A model generated the notes under the pieces. That model searched no databases and had not been told where the DNA came from. It saw only the letters and a list, made by a program, of their open reading frames with translations. Shown here in pieces: positions 1-8,618 of a stretch of 64,000 nt of DNA (its first letter is position 1; each line of letters begins with the position of its first letter). Location: assembly GCA_965243485.1 (NCBI GenBank), contig CBDEVP010000001.1:2790001-2854000 (forward strand), in the 5' to 3' direction. Made by a program: the position numbers and the translations under genes. The stretch is from UBA7330 sp965243485 (GTDB taxonomy: Bacteria; Bacteroidota; Bacteroidia; Cytophagales; Cyclobacteriaceae).

Positions 1-344
1 ATATGCGTGGAGATGCCATGGGTGGGATCACCTGGAAAGCCATGGTGGAAGCCGCAGAGGATGATCCGGAAATAGCAGAAAGAGTAGAATTGTATAAATA
101 CCGTGTACCGGAAGAATTCTACAATTTCAAGAAAGATCCCAATGGCCTCGTAAACCTGGCCAATGATCCCGAATATGCTGATATCATAGAAAGATATCGG
201 GCAGTCATGCTAGACAGGATGCAACGGTATCATGACCCGGCTTATGAGGCTTTCAGAGATAGAAATGAACCAGGCGTGATAGCCGATTTTATGGCAGCAC
301 AGCGGGAGAAAGCGAAGAATACTAAACCTTTCATTCGTTTCTGA
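1..344 (+). CDS. Sulfatase, C-terminal fragment (cut by window edge)
   Basis: The open frame runs in from the left edge and ends at a TGA, so only the last ~113 residues are visible. The segment EEFYNFKKDPNGLVNLANDP followed by a basic helix ending in QRYHDP is typical of the C-terminal subdomain of type I (S1) sulfatases, where the product lists 'tail' residues after the alkaline-phosphatase-like core. A similar ending (MKRHDDPYRLWDQE) closes the sulfatase at 42935-44392. The catalytic CxPxR motif and the signal peptide would lie upstream and cannot be checked. It is followed after 30 bp by a GH95 gene on the same strand, so it is probably the upstream member of that gene cluster. The family call is good; the substrate is unknown. 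Confidence 0.8.
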   Translation, partial: MRGDAMGGITWKAMVEAAEDDPEIAERVELYKYRVPEEFYNFKKDPNGLVNLANDPEYADIIERYRAVMLDRMQRYHDPAYEAFRDRNEPGVIADFMAAQREKAKNTKPFIRF

Positions 345-374
345 TTACGTTTTAGCATAAAACTCAGTAGGAAT

Positions 375-2792
375 ATGAAGGAATCATTTGGAACGATCAG
401 GATAGCAGGCTTGCTAGGGTTAACTTTTGGTTTAGCTCTCTTTTTCAATTCCTGCCAAAAAAAGGATGGACCAGTACAAAAGTCATTGAAGCTGTGGTAC
501 CAGCAACCAGCAGACGCTTCAGTCGAGGACAATCCCTATAGTTGGAGAGATGATCCTGAATGGCTGAAAGCGTTACCATTGGGTAATGGATCTCTCGGCG
601 TGATGGTTTTTGGTGATGTCGGGAAAGAACGCATCCAGCTGAGTGAGGAAAGCATGTGGTCCGGGAGTCCGGATGACAATGATAATCCCAATGCCTATCC
701 TGCACTTGCTAAAATTCGTGAGCTGCTTTTTGAAGGTAACTATAAGGAAGCCATTGAGCTTACTCAACAAACTCAAATCTGCAAGGGTGCTGGCTCCGGT
801 CGAGGAAATGGCTCGGAAGTTCCTTTCGGCAGCTTTCAGACACTGGGAGACCTGTGGCTTGATTTTGATCGTAAGGGAGCATATCAAAATTACTACCGTG
901 AGCTTGACCTCAATGACGGTATTATCAGAGTCAACTATACACAAGATGGTGTACAGTACAATCGAGAAATATTTGTTGGCCAGCCTGACCAGCTTATGGT
1001 GATGAAAATCACGACAGATCAACCCGGGATGATCTCCTTTACGGGCTCATTGAGCAGGCCTGAAAAATTTCAGACGGAAGCCGGGAAGGATCAACTGGTG
1101 ATGTATGGAACATTGAGCGATGGTAAAGGTGGTGCTGGCCTTGAATACATGACACGTCTTTCTGCACTGAATAAGAATGGCTCTATAGCATATACTGACT
1201 CGACCGTTATTGTCAGAGATGCAGATGAAGTGGTCCTGTTGTTAACTGCCTCCACGGATTATTTACTGGAATACCCGACCTATCAGGGAAGAAAGTATAA
1301 AGCCATCACAGCTGACAACCTTGAAAATGGTAAAATGAAATCCTATGATGATTTGCTGAGGGCACATAAAGAAGAGTATCAAACTTATTTTGATAGGGTA
1401 TCCCTTGACCTGTCAGGTTATGAACCCGACACCATCCCAACTGACAAAAGGCTTGAGCAATTTAAAGCCACTCAATCTGATCCGCACTTAGCGGAATTGA
1501 TCTTTCAGTATGGAAGATATCTGCTGATAGCTTCCTCGAGACCCGGAACGCTACCGGCCAACCTTCAGGGCATCTGGACATCAAAAATTCAAAGCCCCTG
1601 GAACGGCGACTACCACACCGATGTAAATATTCAGATGAACTATTGGCCGGCTGAGGTAACTAATTTGAATGAGATGCACTTGCCGATGTTTGACCTGATT
1701 GCCTCCCTTCAGGAACCGGGAGCCCGGACGGCCAAAATCCATTACCAGGCAGAAGGTTGGGTGGTCCACCCCATCACCAACGTCTGGGGTTATACTTCTC
1801 CGGGAGAAGTGTCAAAATGGGGGATGCATGTGGGAGCCGGCGCCTGGATCACGACGCACATTATGGAGCATTATTATTTCACGATGGACACGGCTTTTCT
1901 GGAAGATAAGTTTCCGGTACTAAAATCATCAGTTGAGTTTTACATGGACTGGTTAGTTCCTGACCCCGATACAGGTGAATTGGTCTCCGGGCCGTCAGTC
2001 TCCCCTGAGAATACGTTCATAGCTCCGGATGGTAGCAAGAGCCAGATCTGTATGGGCCCGACCCATGATCAACAGGTGATCTGGCAACTGCTTAAGAATT
2101 ATATTGATGCGTCAGAGGCCCTGAATATCGTGGATAATTTTTTACAGCAAGTCAAGGAGGCGCAACAGCAACTGGCTATGCCTGGGATCGCTTCAGATGG
2201 TCGTCTGATGGAATGGGGAGAGGAGTTTGAGGAGGTAGAGCCCGGACACCGACATATCTCTCATCTTTTTGGTTTACATCCGGGATACCAGATTGATCTG
2301 GTTGAGACACCGGCCCTGTCAGCCGCTGCCAGAAAGTCTTTGGATTATCGCATCGAACATGGAGGTGGCCACACTGGCTGGAGCGCTGCGTGGCTCATCA
2401 GTCAATATGCAAGGTTGGGGGAGGCTGACAGTGCCAAAAAGAGCTTAAATACTGTTTTGACAAAAAGTACAAATCCTAATTTATTCAGTTCTCACCCACC
2501 CTTTCAGATGGATGCCAATTTTGGAACAACGGCCGGAATTGCAGAAATGCTCATTCAGAGTCAATCGGATAAGATCAGGTTGTTACCTGCATTGCCCAAA
2601 GAATGGAGTCACGGCGAAGTAAAAGGCCTATGTGCCAGGGGAGGATTTGTTGTAGATATGAAATGGAAGGATGGAAAGTTGATCTATTCAAACATTTATT
2701 CACGTAAAGGAGGAAGTTGTAAACTTTCATATGAAGGAGAAGAAGTTGTTTTTGACACAAATCCAGGGAATAACTACTCCAATCAATGGTAA
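375..2792 (+). CDS. GH95 family alpha-L-fucosidase-like lipoprotein
   Basis: An 805-residue glycoside hydrolase of family GH95, whose members remove terminal alpha-L-fucose or, in some cases, alpha-L-galactose by inversion. The N-terminus is a lipoprotein signal with lipobox ending at Cys27 (LFFNSC), so it is probably anchored in an envelope membrane. The N-terminal GH95 signature LPLGNGSLGVMVFG is at about residues 68-80. The (alpha/alpha)6 catalytic core holds MNYWPAE at 421-427, SVSPEN at 541-546 (Glu545, likely general acid) and QMDANFG at 711-717 (Asp713). In characterised GH95 two asparagines spaced by one residue assist the base; here the first position is Asp416 (DVN 416-418), while the paralogue at 26756 has NIN. 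It sits between two sulfatase genes, with the downstream sulfatase start only 14 bp after its stop. This fits removal of a sulfated or desulfated L-sugar. Family call is strong; fucose versus galactose preference is open. Confidence 0.93.
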   Translation: MKESFGTIRIAGLLGLTFGLALFFNSCQKKDGPVQKSLKLWYQQPADASVEDNPYSWRDDPEWLKALPLGNGSLGVMVFGDVGKERIQLSEESMWSGSPDDNDNPNAYPALAKIRELLFEGNYKEAIELTQQTQICKGAGSGRGNGSEVPFGSFQTLGDLWLDFDRKGAYQNYYRELDLNDGIIRVNYTQDGVQYNREIFVGQPDQLMVMKITTDQPGMISFTGSLSRPEKFQTEAGKDQLVMYGTLSDGKGGAGLEYMTRLSALNKNGSIAYTDSTVIVRDADEVVLLLTASTDYLLEYPTYQGRKYKAITADNLENGKMKSYDDLLRAHKEEYQTYFDRVSLDLSGYEPDTIPTDKRLEQFKATQSDPHLAELIFQYGRYLLIASSRPGTLPANLQGIWTSKIQSPWNGDYHTDVNIQMNYWPAEVTNLNEMHLPMFDLIASLQEPGARTAKIHYQAEGWVVHPITNVWGYTSPGEVSKWGMHVGAGAWITTHIMEHYYFTMDTAFLEDKFPVLKSSVEFYMDWLVPDPDTGELVSGPSVSPENTFIAPDGSKSQICMGPTHDQQVIWQLLKNYIDASEALNIVDNFLQQVKEAQQQLAMPGIASDGRLMEWGEEFEEVEPGHRHISHLFGLHPGYQIDLVETPALSAAARKSLDYRIEHGGGHTGWSAAWLISQYARLGEADSAKKSLNTVLTKSTNPNLFSSHPPFQMDANFGTTAGIAEMLIQSQSDKIRLLPALPKEWSHGEVKGLCARGGFVVDMKWKDGKLIYSNIYSRKGGSCKLSYEGEEVVFDTNPGNNYSNQW

Positions 2793-2806
2793 AAATGATA
2801 TACAAC

Positions 2807-4246
2807 ATGAATAAAAGACGAACCCATCTCATATTACTTTTTTTCCTGTCATTATCTGCATTGAGCGTTTTTGCTCAGGACGGCAGGCCACCAAACATCA
2901 TCATGATATTCTGCGATGATCTCGGCTATGCTGACCTTTCCTGTTATGGCTCACTTTGGAATCAGACTCCCGAGCTTGATCGAATGGCAACAGAGGGTGT
3001 AGAATTTACGGACTTCTACGCAGGAGCCCCGGTCTGCACACCTTCAAGGGCTGGCCTGATGACTGGCTGCTATGCCCGCCGGGTAGATCTTGATCTGGAC
3101 CAGGATAATCGTTGGGTACTTTTTCCGAAAGCTTCGAAAGGGATCAATCCTGATGAGAAAATTCTACCTGAAATGCTGAAAGAGGCTGGGTATGCTACGG
3201 CAGCCATCGGTAAATGGCACCTGGGAGATCAGCCGGTATTTTTTCCGACCAGGCATGGGTTTGACTATTATTTCGGTATACCCTACTCCAATGACATGGG
3301 TACTAACGTAGGAGGCGAAAGGATACTTCCCATGATGAAGAATGAAATGGTATCCCTAAAAATAAATCAGAAAAGTTATCAGGAAATGGGTTCTGTGACT
3401 AGCCAGTACACCAACGAAGCCCTTAAGTGGATTAGCCAAAACAAAGCCAAGCCTTTTTTCCTGTATTTGGCTCATACGATGCCGCACAATCCTGTGGCTG
3501 CCCGGGATCAATTTCATTCATTGACCAACAATCCTAAGCAAGGCTTTGGAGCAAGTGTGGCGGAGATTGATTGGTCAACAGGACAAATTCTTGAGAGGCT
3601 AAAGGAAGAAGGTCTTGACAACACGCTGGTCATTTTCACTTCCGACAATGGAGGTGCCCCACACTGGGGAGCAAGTAATGGGATTCTGAAAGGGCGAAAA
3701 GGTCAGACTTTCGAAGGAGGTGTCCGTGTCCCTTTGATTGCCTGGTGGCCCGGGAAAACTCCGCCGGGATCGACATGTAATGCGCCGGCCTCGGTCCTGG
3801 ACTTTTATCCAACATTCAAAAAGCTGGCAGGTATCGAGAGTCACGATGACACAAAAAGAGATGGTAAGGATATCTCTTCGTATCTTTTTCATCCCGAGCT
3901 GGACCAGGAACCCAGGCCCTACTTTTACTGGCATGTGGGTTACTTGCAGGCAGTGAGGTATGGCAACTGGAAGCTGAACCTCCTCGGGACTTTTTCTAAT
4001 GACCAAAAACAAAATATCACTTCAAGTACTTACCGGATTGCTGAGTTCACTGATTCAGTTGAGCTATTCGATCTGAATGAGGATCCGGGGGAGCAGGTCA
4101 ATGTTGCAGAAAAAAATCCTGAAGTTGTAGAAAAGCTTTTGGGTATGGCAGAAGAACAGAAATTGGCTCTTGGAGAATTTACGGATAAGGGCCCGGAAGT
4201 TCGCAAGACGATCTCGGTAGATGATCCTACTCTTATTCTCAAATAG
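2807..4246 (+). CDS. Secreted type I sulfatase
   Basis: An arylsulfatase-superfamily (S1) enzyme of about 479 residues that hydrolyses sulfate esters, here probably on a glycan. I chose the ATG at 2807 because it begins a clean signal peptide (MNKRRTHLILLFFLSLSALS, cleavage near FAQ-DG); an earlier in-frame ATG at 2786 overlaps the GH95 stop. Metal ligands appear in the IIMIFCDDLGYAD segment, the formylglycine motif is CTPSRAGLMTG with Cys77 as the residue to be modified, and GKWHLGD and FTSDNGG follow as expected in the core. It is translated close behind the GH95 gene and is probably co-transcribed with it. A hairpin (stem CCTATTAG, 4266-4296) follows 20 bp after the stop. Cys-type sulfatases need a separate anSME for activation, which is not seen here. 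Subfamily and substrate are not determinable by eye. Confidence 0.93.
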   Translation: MNKRRTHLILLFFLSLSALSVFAQDGRPPNIIMIFCDDLGYADLSCYGSLWNQTPELDRMATEGVEFTDFYAGAPVCTPSRAGLMTGCYARRVDLDLDQDNRWVLFPKASKGINPDEKILPEMLKEAGYATAAIGKWHLGDQPVFFPTRHGFDYYFGIPYSNDMGTNVGGERILPMMKNEMVSLKINQKSYQEMGSVTSQYTNEALKWISQNKAKPFFLYLAHTMPHNPVAARDQFHSLTNNPKQGFGASVAEIDWSTGQILERLKEEGLDNTLVIFTSDNGGAPHWGASNGILKGRKGQTFEGGVRVPLIAWWPGKTPPGSTCNAPASVLDFYPTFKKLAGIESHDDTKRDGKDISSYLFHPELDQEPRPYFYWHVGYLQAVRYGNWKLNLLGTFSNDQKQNITSSTYRIAEFTDSVELFDLNEDPGEQVNVAEKNPEVVEKLLGMAEEQKLALGEFTDKGPEVRKTISVDDPTLILK

Positions 4247-4265
4247 AAGAAATTCGTAGAAACCA

Positions 4266-4296
4266 CCTATTAGTAAGCCACGAATTCGCTAATAGG
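4266..4296 (+). terminator. Hairpin after sulfatase gene
   Basis: A perfect 8-bp inverted repeat CCTATTAG / CTAATAGG with a 15-nt loop lies 20 bp after the stop of the sulfatase that ends at 4246. It is followed by only a short T run, so it is a weak terminator candidate. The right half overlaps an 18-bp element AGCCACGAATTCGCTAAT (4276-4293) that recurs inverted at 4524-4541, so the hairpin may instead belong to that repeat. Confidence 0.4.
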
Positions 4297-4541
4297 TTTG
4301 AATTTAGATCAGTCTAAATTATTCAGGGGTCAATATGTGCTTTATTTGATTTTAATCTCAGTTAAATAGTTAGAAAAATTACTCGAAATATCCATCGGTG
4401 GTGGATTGTGAGATGATAGATGAGTCGGGCAGGCTTCATGGGAAAATTTTAAAAGAAAGATTTCACCACCGGTGAAAATCAGTGACATCCTATTCATCTT
4501 CTATATAATCCAAAAGATCTTATATTAGTGAATTAGTGGCT
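4276..4541. repeat. Intergenic segment bounded by 18-bp inverted repeats
   Basis: The 321-bp gap between two sulfatase genes has no credible gene. It is bounded by AGCCACGAATTCGCTAAT (4276-4293) and, on the other strand, AGCCACTAATTCACTAAT (4524-4541), a 16/18 match in inverted orientation. The interior holds two competing stems: CGGTGGTG (4396-4403) can pair with CACCACCG (4464-4471), while the perfect hairpin TTTCACC-ACC-GGTGAAA (4461-4477) uses the same right arm. It could be a small non-autonomous mobile element or a structured leader of the gene at 4568. Related 18-mers occur at 57720 and 60428. Confidence 0.5.
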
Positions 4542-4567
4542 TTTTTTATACTAAATAGATGTAGTCC

Positions 4568-6211
4568 ATGCATTATCTAAAAACATTATCTTCCTTCACC
4601 TTCCTTGTTTTCTTCTATTGCTCCTTCGCCCAACAAAGACCGAACATCATTGTGATCCTGGCAGATGACATGGGGTACTCGGATATCAGCCCTTATGGAG
4701 GTGAGATCTACACTCCTAATTTGGCACGACTGGCCGATGGAGGCATCAAATTTACCCAGTTTTACAACGCCGCCAGATGCTGTCCGACAAGGGCTTCACT
4801 TCTGACAGGCTTGTATCCGCATCAGACAGGGATTGGCAACATGACCTCCGACCAGGGTGACAATGCCTATCGCGGTGACCTCAACAGGCAATGTGTGACG
4901 ATCGCCGAGGTTTTAAAGAGCAGTGGATACAAAACCTACATATCTGGCAAGTGGCACGTGACCAGTCATGTAGATCAGTGGAGGACCTGGTTACCCGAGG
5001 ATAAAAGAATTCGCACGTCAAAAATGAACTGGCCGCTACAGCGCGGGTTTGATGAGTTTTTCGGAACGATCCATGGTGCAGGGAGCTACTATGATCCGGC
5101 CTCTCTTACCCGGAACAACACTCCCATAGAGGCCTCTGAAGATTTTTATTATACCGATGCCATCAGCAATCATGCTTCGAAGTTTATCAAAGATCATTCA
5201 GAACAAAACGCTGCGGACCCATTTTTCTGTTACATCGCCTACACGGCTCCTCACTGGCCCTTGCATGCCTTGCCCGAAGACATCGAGAAGTATAAGGGAA
5301 AATACGATAAAGGCTGGGACAAGGTCAGGGAAGAAAGGATGAAAAGAATGGTGAAAATGGGGATCATCAAACCCGAGTGGGCCTTAAGTGAGCGTGATCC
5401 GAATGTCCCGGAATGGAGAGAAGCAGAGAACAAAGACTGGTGGGCCAGATGCATGGAAGTCTATGCGGCGATGGTCGACCGGATGGATCAGGGGATCGGA
5501 AAAGTGATTACGGCACTTGAAGAAACCGGACAATTGGAAAACACCTTGATCTTATTCCTGGCTGACAATGGCGGCTGCGCTGAAGTACTGACTGAAAGAT
5601 GGGGCAGGGATTTACACACCCCCAGAGAGATGAAGGATGGTACGCCACTTAGGATCGGCAACGATGTCACTCGCATGCCTGGCCCGGAAGACACCTACAT
5701 GAGCTACGCTACAGAATGGGCCAATGTGAGTAATACACCTTTCAGGATGTATAAGCATTTTATCCATGAAGGCGGCATTTCCACTCCCCTGATCGCACAC
5801 TGGCCGTTAGGGATCAAATCACCGGGAAGGATGTCAAGCCAGGTTGGTCACCTGATCGATATCATGGCCACCTCTTTGGATGTTTCCGGTTCTGATTATC
5901 CTTCTGTGTATAATGGATATCAAATCACTCCACTGGAAGGCCAGAGCCTGGTCACTGCTTTCGATGGGTTGGAGTATCTGCACCGCCCGATCGGTTGGGA
6001 ACATCATGGTAATAGAGGTTTCAGGGATGGAAAATGGAAGATCGTGGAAAGAAACGGAAACGACCGATGGGAACTCTATGACATGGAAAAGGATCGAACA
6101 GAATTGAATGACCTTTCTGCTGAGCAACTACATCTGTTAAGTCAGCTGGTTGACAGGTACAATGAATGGGCCGATCGGGTGGGGGTGGTAAGGTGGAGGG
6201 ATAGGGAATAG
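4568..6211 (+). CDS. Secreted type I sulfatase, long form
   Basis: A 547-residue secreted S1 sulfatase. The signal peptide covers about residues 1-21 (cleavage after CSFA). The metal-binding start of the core is RPNIIVILADDMGYSD, and the formylglycine motif is CCPTRASLLTG with Cys71 (CxPxR with Cys also at x). GKWHV and FLADNGG follow in order. A roughly 100-residue insertion between the GAGSYYDPASL segment and the C-terminal half (the EKYKGKYDKGWDKVREERMK helix region) is usual for arylsulfatases of the larger class resembling S1_4. The C-terminal tail WELYDMEKDRTELNDLS is the conserved closing element. It is followed after 27 bp by a secreted protein of unknown function on the same strand. 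The hairpin-forming region upstream could regulate it. Target sugar not determinable. Confidence 0.93.
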   Translation: MHYLKTLSSFTFLVFFYCSFAQQRPNIIVILADDMGYSDISPYGGEIYTPNLARLADGGIKFTQFYNAARCCPTRASLLTGLYPHQTGIGNMTSDQGDNAYRGDLNRQCVTIAEVLKSSGYKTYISGKWHVTSHVDQWRTWLPEDKRIRTSKMNWPLQRGFDEFFGTIHGAGSYYDPASLTRNNTPIEASEDFYYTDAISNHASKFIKDHSEQNAADPFFCYIAYTAPHWPLHALPEDIEKYKGKYDKGWDKVREERMKRMVKMGIIKPEWALSERDPNVPEWREAENKDWWARCMEVYAAMVDRMDQGIGKVITALEETGQLENTLILFLADNGGCAEVLTERWGRDLHTPREMKDGTPLRIGNDVTRMPGPEDTYMSYATEWANVSNTPFRMYKHFIHEGGISTPLIAHWPLGIKSPGRMSSQVGHLIDIMATSLDVSGSDYPSVYNGYQITPLEGQSLVTAFDGLEYLHRPIGWEHHGNRGFRDGKWKIVERNGNDRWELYDMEKDRTELNDLSAEQLHLLSQLVDRYNEWADRVGVVRWRDRE

Positions 6212-6238
6212 TATCTCTTGCAATAAAAAAGATTATCA

Positions 6239-7906
6239 ATGAATAGAATCAATCACATTCAGGTCTTTTTGACCCTATTGTTTTTAGTTAAAATTATTTT
6301 CCCTGCTTTTTCCCAGGATAACCTGTTTCTCAAGTTAGATACCCAGATTGTTGAATCGCATATGGGCGGATATATGATCACCCAGCGGGAACCTGTAGAT
6401 GAGTCCTATGGTGCAGGCTATTCCATGTATGCTGCAGCCTGGCCCCTCATGAAGGAATACCAGGGAAGACGTTTTCAATCGGGACTCTTTGGTACCTGGA
6501 TGCACCCGGAGCATGGAGACGAACCTTTACCGATTGAGAGACTCTACAGTGATATCGAAGGCGGACTGGGCTGGTGGCGGGATACTGAGTATGCCACGGA
6601 AACGCCAAAGTTTATCATGGGAGGTGTCCAGCTAAATTTTGTAGGATGGGCCAATGGGCCTGGTGCTGGCCGTGGCCGTGACTGGGACAATCCGAGAGGC
6701 AAATACGGGGTGGCTCAGCTAAGTCCATGGGTTTTATGGCCACCCGATGGCCTGAATCTAAAGCAGGGCACCAACGGAGAATTACTAGGTAGTGGTTACC
6801 TACCCTTGCCACTTACGGAGCCTAAATCTATCACAGCAGGTGTGGATGTCTCAACAGGCAATCAGTGCTGGACTTTATTCCTGAATACCGGAAACTTTAA
6901 AGGTCCGGTGACATTCTTTACTCCATATTTCTGGACCCGGGCCACAGTTGAAGACCCGCGTCTGGATGGCTTCTTCCTGGACCAGCGTCCTTCCAAAGCC
7001 AACAAACCCTTTCAAATGGAAACACAGCATATCTATTCGGCTGAAGCTGCTGATTCGGAAGGCCAGCGATATGCTCGCATGGCCACCACCCAGTATCCGG
7101 TTGGACCGGATGGTAATTCTGATTTGCTTCACCGCCTGATGGTGTATAACAAGCAGGCACTTTGGGATGATGTGGAGGCCTGGTTTAAAGGAGGACCGCC
7201 AGCTGATGGGAAGATCAGGTTGGAGGGTGCGGAGATGCAAAAGTTTAAGAAAGGGGTTAGGTCCAACTGGAAGTTTTATGGAGATCATATACCCAAGGAC
7301 AAGCGGGCACTCATGAACATTACCTCCTACATGGACGCAGGCGTGACGGATGAAGCGACACTGAGTGTTCGCTGGGAGGGAGACCTGATCAAAAAGAGAG
7401 AAACGGAAAACGGAGCAGTGGTCTCATTGCCGGAATATTATAAGCTGGTAAAAGAGGAAGGTGATGATATCGGGGAGTGGGTCGCAGTGTCGGAGGAGGA
7501 AGTGCCTGAAGAGACAGGATTGCTGGAGTTGAGCTTTCGGCGTACTTATGAAGGCGGCAACAAAACGTATGTTACCCCAGAAGATCCTGATAGCGACTGG
7601 AAGACTCCTGGTCCGGCAGCAGGTCCTTTTAAAGTCACGCTGGGAGATGGAAGTACACTCACCTATTACTGGTATCGCTTTGCCGATCAGCCAGCTTTGT
7701 TGAATGCTGATCTGACCAAAGCAGAACGGGAGGAGATGCAACGACGGGTAGATTTGCTTCATCGCAACTGGACGATGGAGAAGGAATACCTACCGCCTCC
7801 GTTGATCGGCGAACTTGCAGATATTGATCCGGCTCTGATTGTTACTCCGCCTCCTGGTATGGAGGTTGGGTATGTGCCAATTGTGACCAGACAGGGATTG
7901 GAGTAA
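6239..7906 (+). CDS. Secreted protein of unknown function, 555 residues
   Basis: I do not recognise this family. What is visible: an N-terminal signal peptide (hydrophobic residues ~9-25, ending PAFSQ), then a Trp/Gly/Pro-rich globular domain with segments such as GGLGWWRDTEYATETPKF, VGWANGPGAGRGRDWDNPRG and WTLFLNTGNFKGPVTFFTPY. A more charged C-terminal half contains DGSTLTYYWYRF and ends in a proline-rich tail. No catalytic signature of a known hydrolase class is evident, and there are no membrane segments after the signal. It follows the sulfatase at 4568-6211 by 27 bp on the same strand, so a role in processing or binding the same glycan is a reasonable but unproven inference. The gene is intact and its codon use resembles its neighbours. 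Confidence 0.75.
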   Translation: MNRINHIQVFLTLLFLVKIIFPAFSQDNLFLKLDTQIVESHMGGYMITQREPVDESYGAGYSMYAAAWPLMKEYQGRRFQSGLFGTWMHPEHGDEPLPIERLYSDIEGGLGWWRDTEYATETPKFIMGGVQLNFVGWANGPGAGRGRDWDNPRGKYGVAQLSPWVLWPPDGLNLKQGTNGELLGSGYLPLPLTEPKSITAGVDVSTGNQCWTLFLNTGNFKGPVTFFTPYFWTRATVEDPRLDGFFLDQRPSKANKPFQMETQHIYSAEAADSEGQRYARMATTQYPVGPDGNSDLLHRLMVYNKQALWDDVEAWFKGGPPADGKIRLEGAEMQKFKKGVRSNWKFYGDHIPKDKRALMNITSYMDAGVTDEATLSVRWEGDLIKKRETENGAVVSLPEYYKLVKEEGDDIGEWVAVSEEEVPEETGLLELSFRRTYEGGNKTYVTPEDPDSDWKTPGPAAGPFKVTLGDGSTLTYYWYRFADQPALLNADLTKAEREEMQRRVDLLHRNWTMEKEYLPPPLIGELADIDPALIVTPPPGMEVGYVPIVTRQGLE

Positions 7907-7973
7907 GCCTTATTTCAAAAACCATATCAAAATCTGCTAGCTTTATCAGATCATGGGCTCACAATTCTGAAAT

Positions 7974-8423
7974 ATGAAAACAGCAGGTTATTCCGAAACA
8001 CCCCTCGCCAGGAAGCTGGGGATCAAAAGTGGGTTTAACATCTGGATCGTGAACCAACCCGAAGGGTATTTTGATTTATTTTCCGACCTGCCTTCCGATT
8101 TAACTGAAACCGCAGACCCAAAGGTCAAAAAGGATTTCATCCATTATTTTACTAAAAGCGCTGCTGAGCTCGAGCGGAACATCCGCCAACTGAAAAAAGA
8201 ACTGGTTTCCAATGGCATGATCTGGATCTCCTGGCCCAAAAAATCTGCCAAAGTGGAAACAGATCTGGACGGGAACGTTGTAAGGGAGATCGGACTGAAG
8301 GCAGGACTGGTGGATATCAAGGTTTGTGCCGTGAATGAGATCTGGTCCGGACTGAAATTTGTCATTCCGAAGAAGGACAGAAAAGAGGGAATTGCATCCA
8401 TTGGGTACCTCCCATACTGGTAA
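7974..8423 (+). CDS. DUF3052 family protein
   Basis: A 149-residue cytosolic protein matching the DUF3052 family as I remember it. It has the N-terminal AGYSETPLARKLGIKSG motif, a central FTKSAAELERNIRQLKKEL helix, then MIWISWPKKSAK, DGNVVREIGLKAGLVDIKVC and NEIWSGLKFVIPKKDR. These conserved blocks occur in the expected order and the length is normal. The biochemical role of the family is not known to me. It lies 67 bp after the unknown secreted protein and upstream of the restriction-modification cassette; it is not obviously functionally linked to either. No signal peptide or membrane segment. Confidence 0.85.
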   Translation: MKTAGYSETPLARKLGIKSGFNIWIVNQPEGYFDLFSDLPSDLTETADPKVKKDFIHYFTKSAAELERNIRQLKKELVSNGMIWISWPKKSAKVETDLDGNVVREIGLKAGLVDIKVCAVNEIWSGLKFVIPKKDRKEGIASIGYLPYW

Positions 8424-8454
8424 ATGAGGTGGGTGTGGCTGAGGTAGGGAACTG

Positions 8455-8554
8455 GACTCTTTCTGTTTATCATCATTTTACACATTTGCGTTTGCAACCT
8501 ACACTTCTAAACTCTGGAGATCCAAATGAATAAAAATAAGACTCTTTCTGTTTA
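8455..8554 (+). repeat. Perfect 15-bp direct repeat upstream of restriction cassette
   Basis: The sequence GACTCTTTCTGTTTA occurs at 8455-8469 and again at 8540-8554 (85-bp spacing) in the gap before the XRE regulator gene. The intervening DNA has no gene. It could be a pair of operator half-sites for the cassette's controller protein, a duplication left by an insertion, or a recombination scar. Confidence 0.6.
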
Positions 8555-8618
8555 ACACTATCAATATTTTACTAACTTGCCAAATAAGTGTCAAGATAAA
8601 TTTAGTCAAGTAGATAAA

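Noticed and set aside
8455..8554. Target site duplication of an inserted restriction cassette
   Set aside because: Both copies lie on the same side of the cassette, so they do not flank it.
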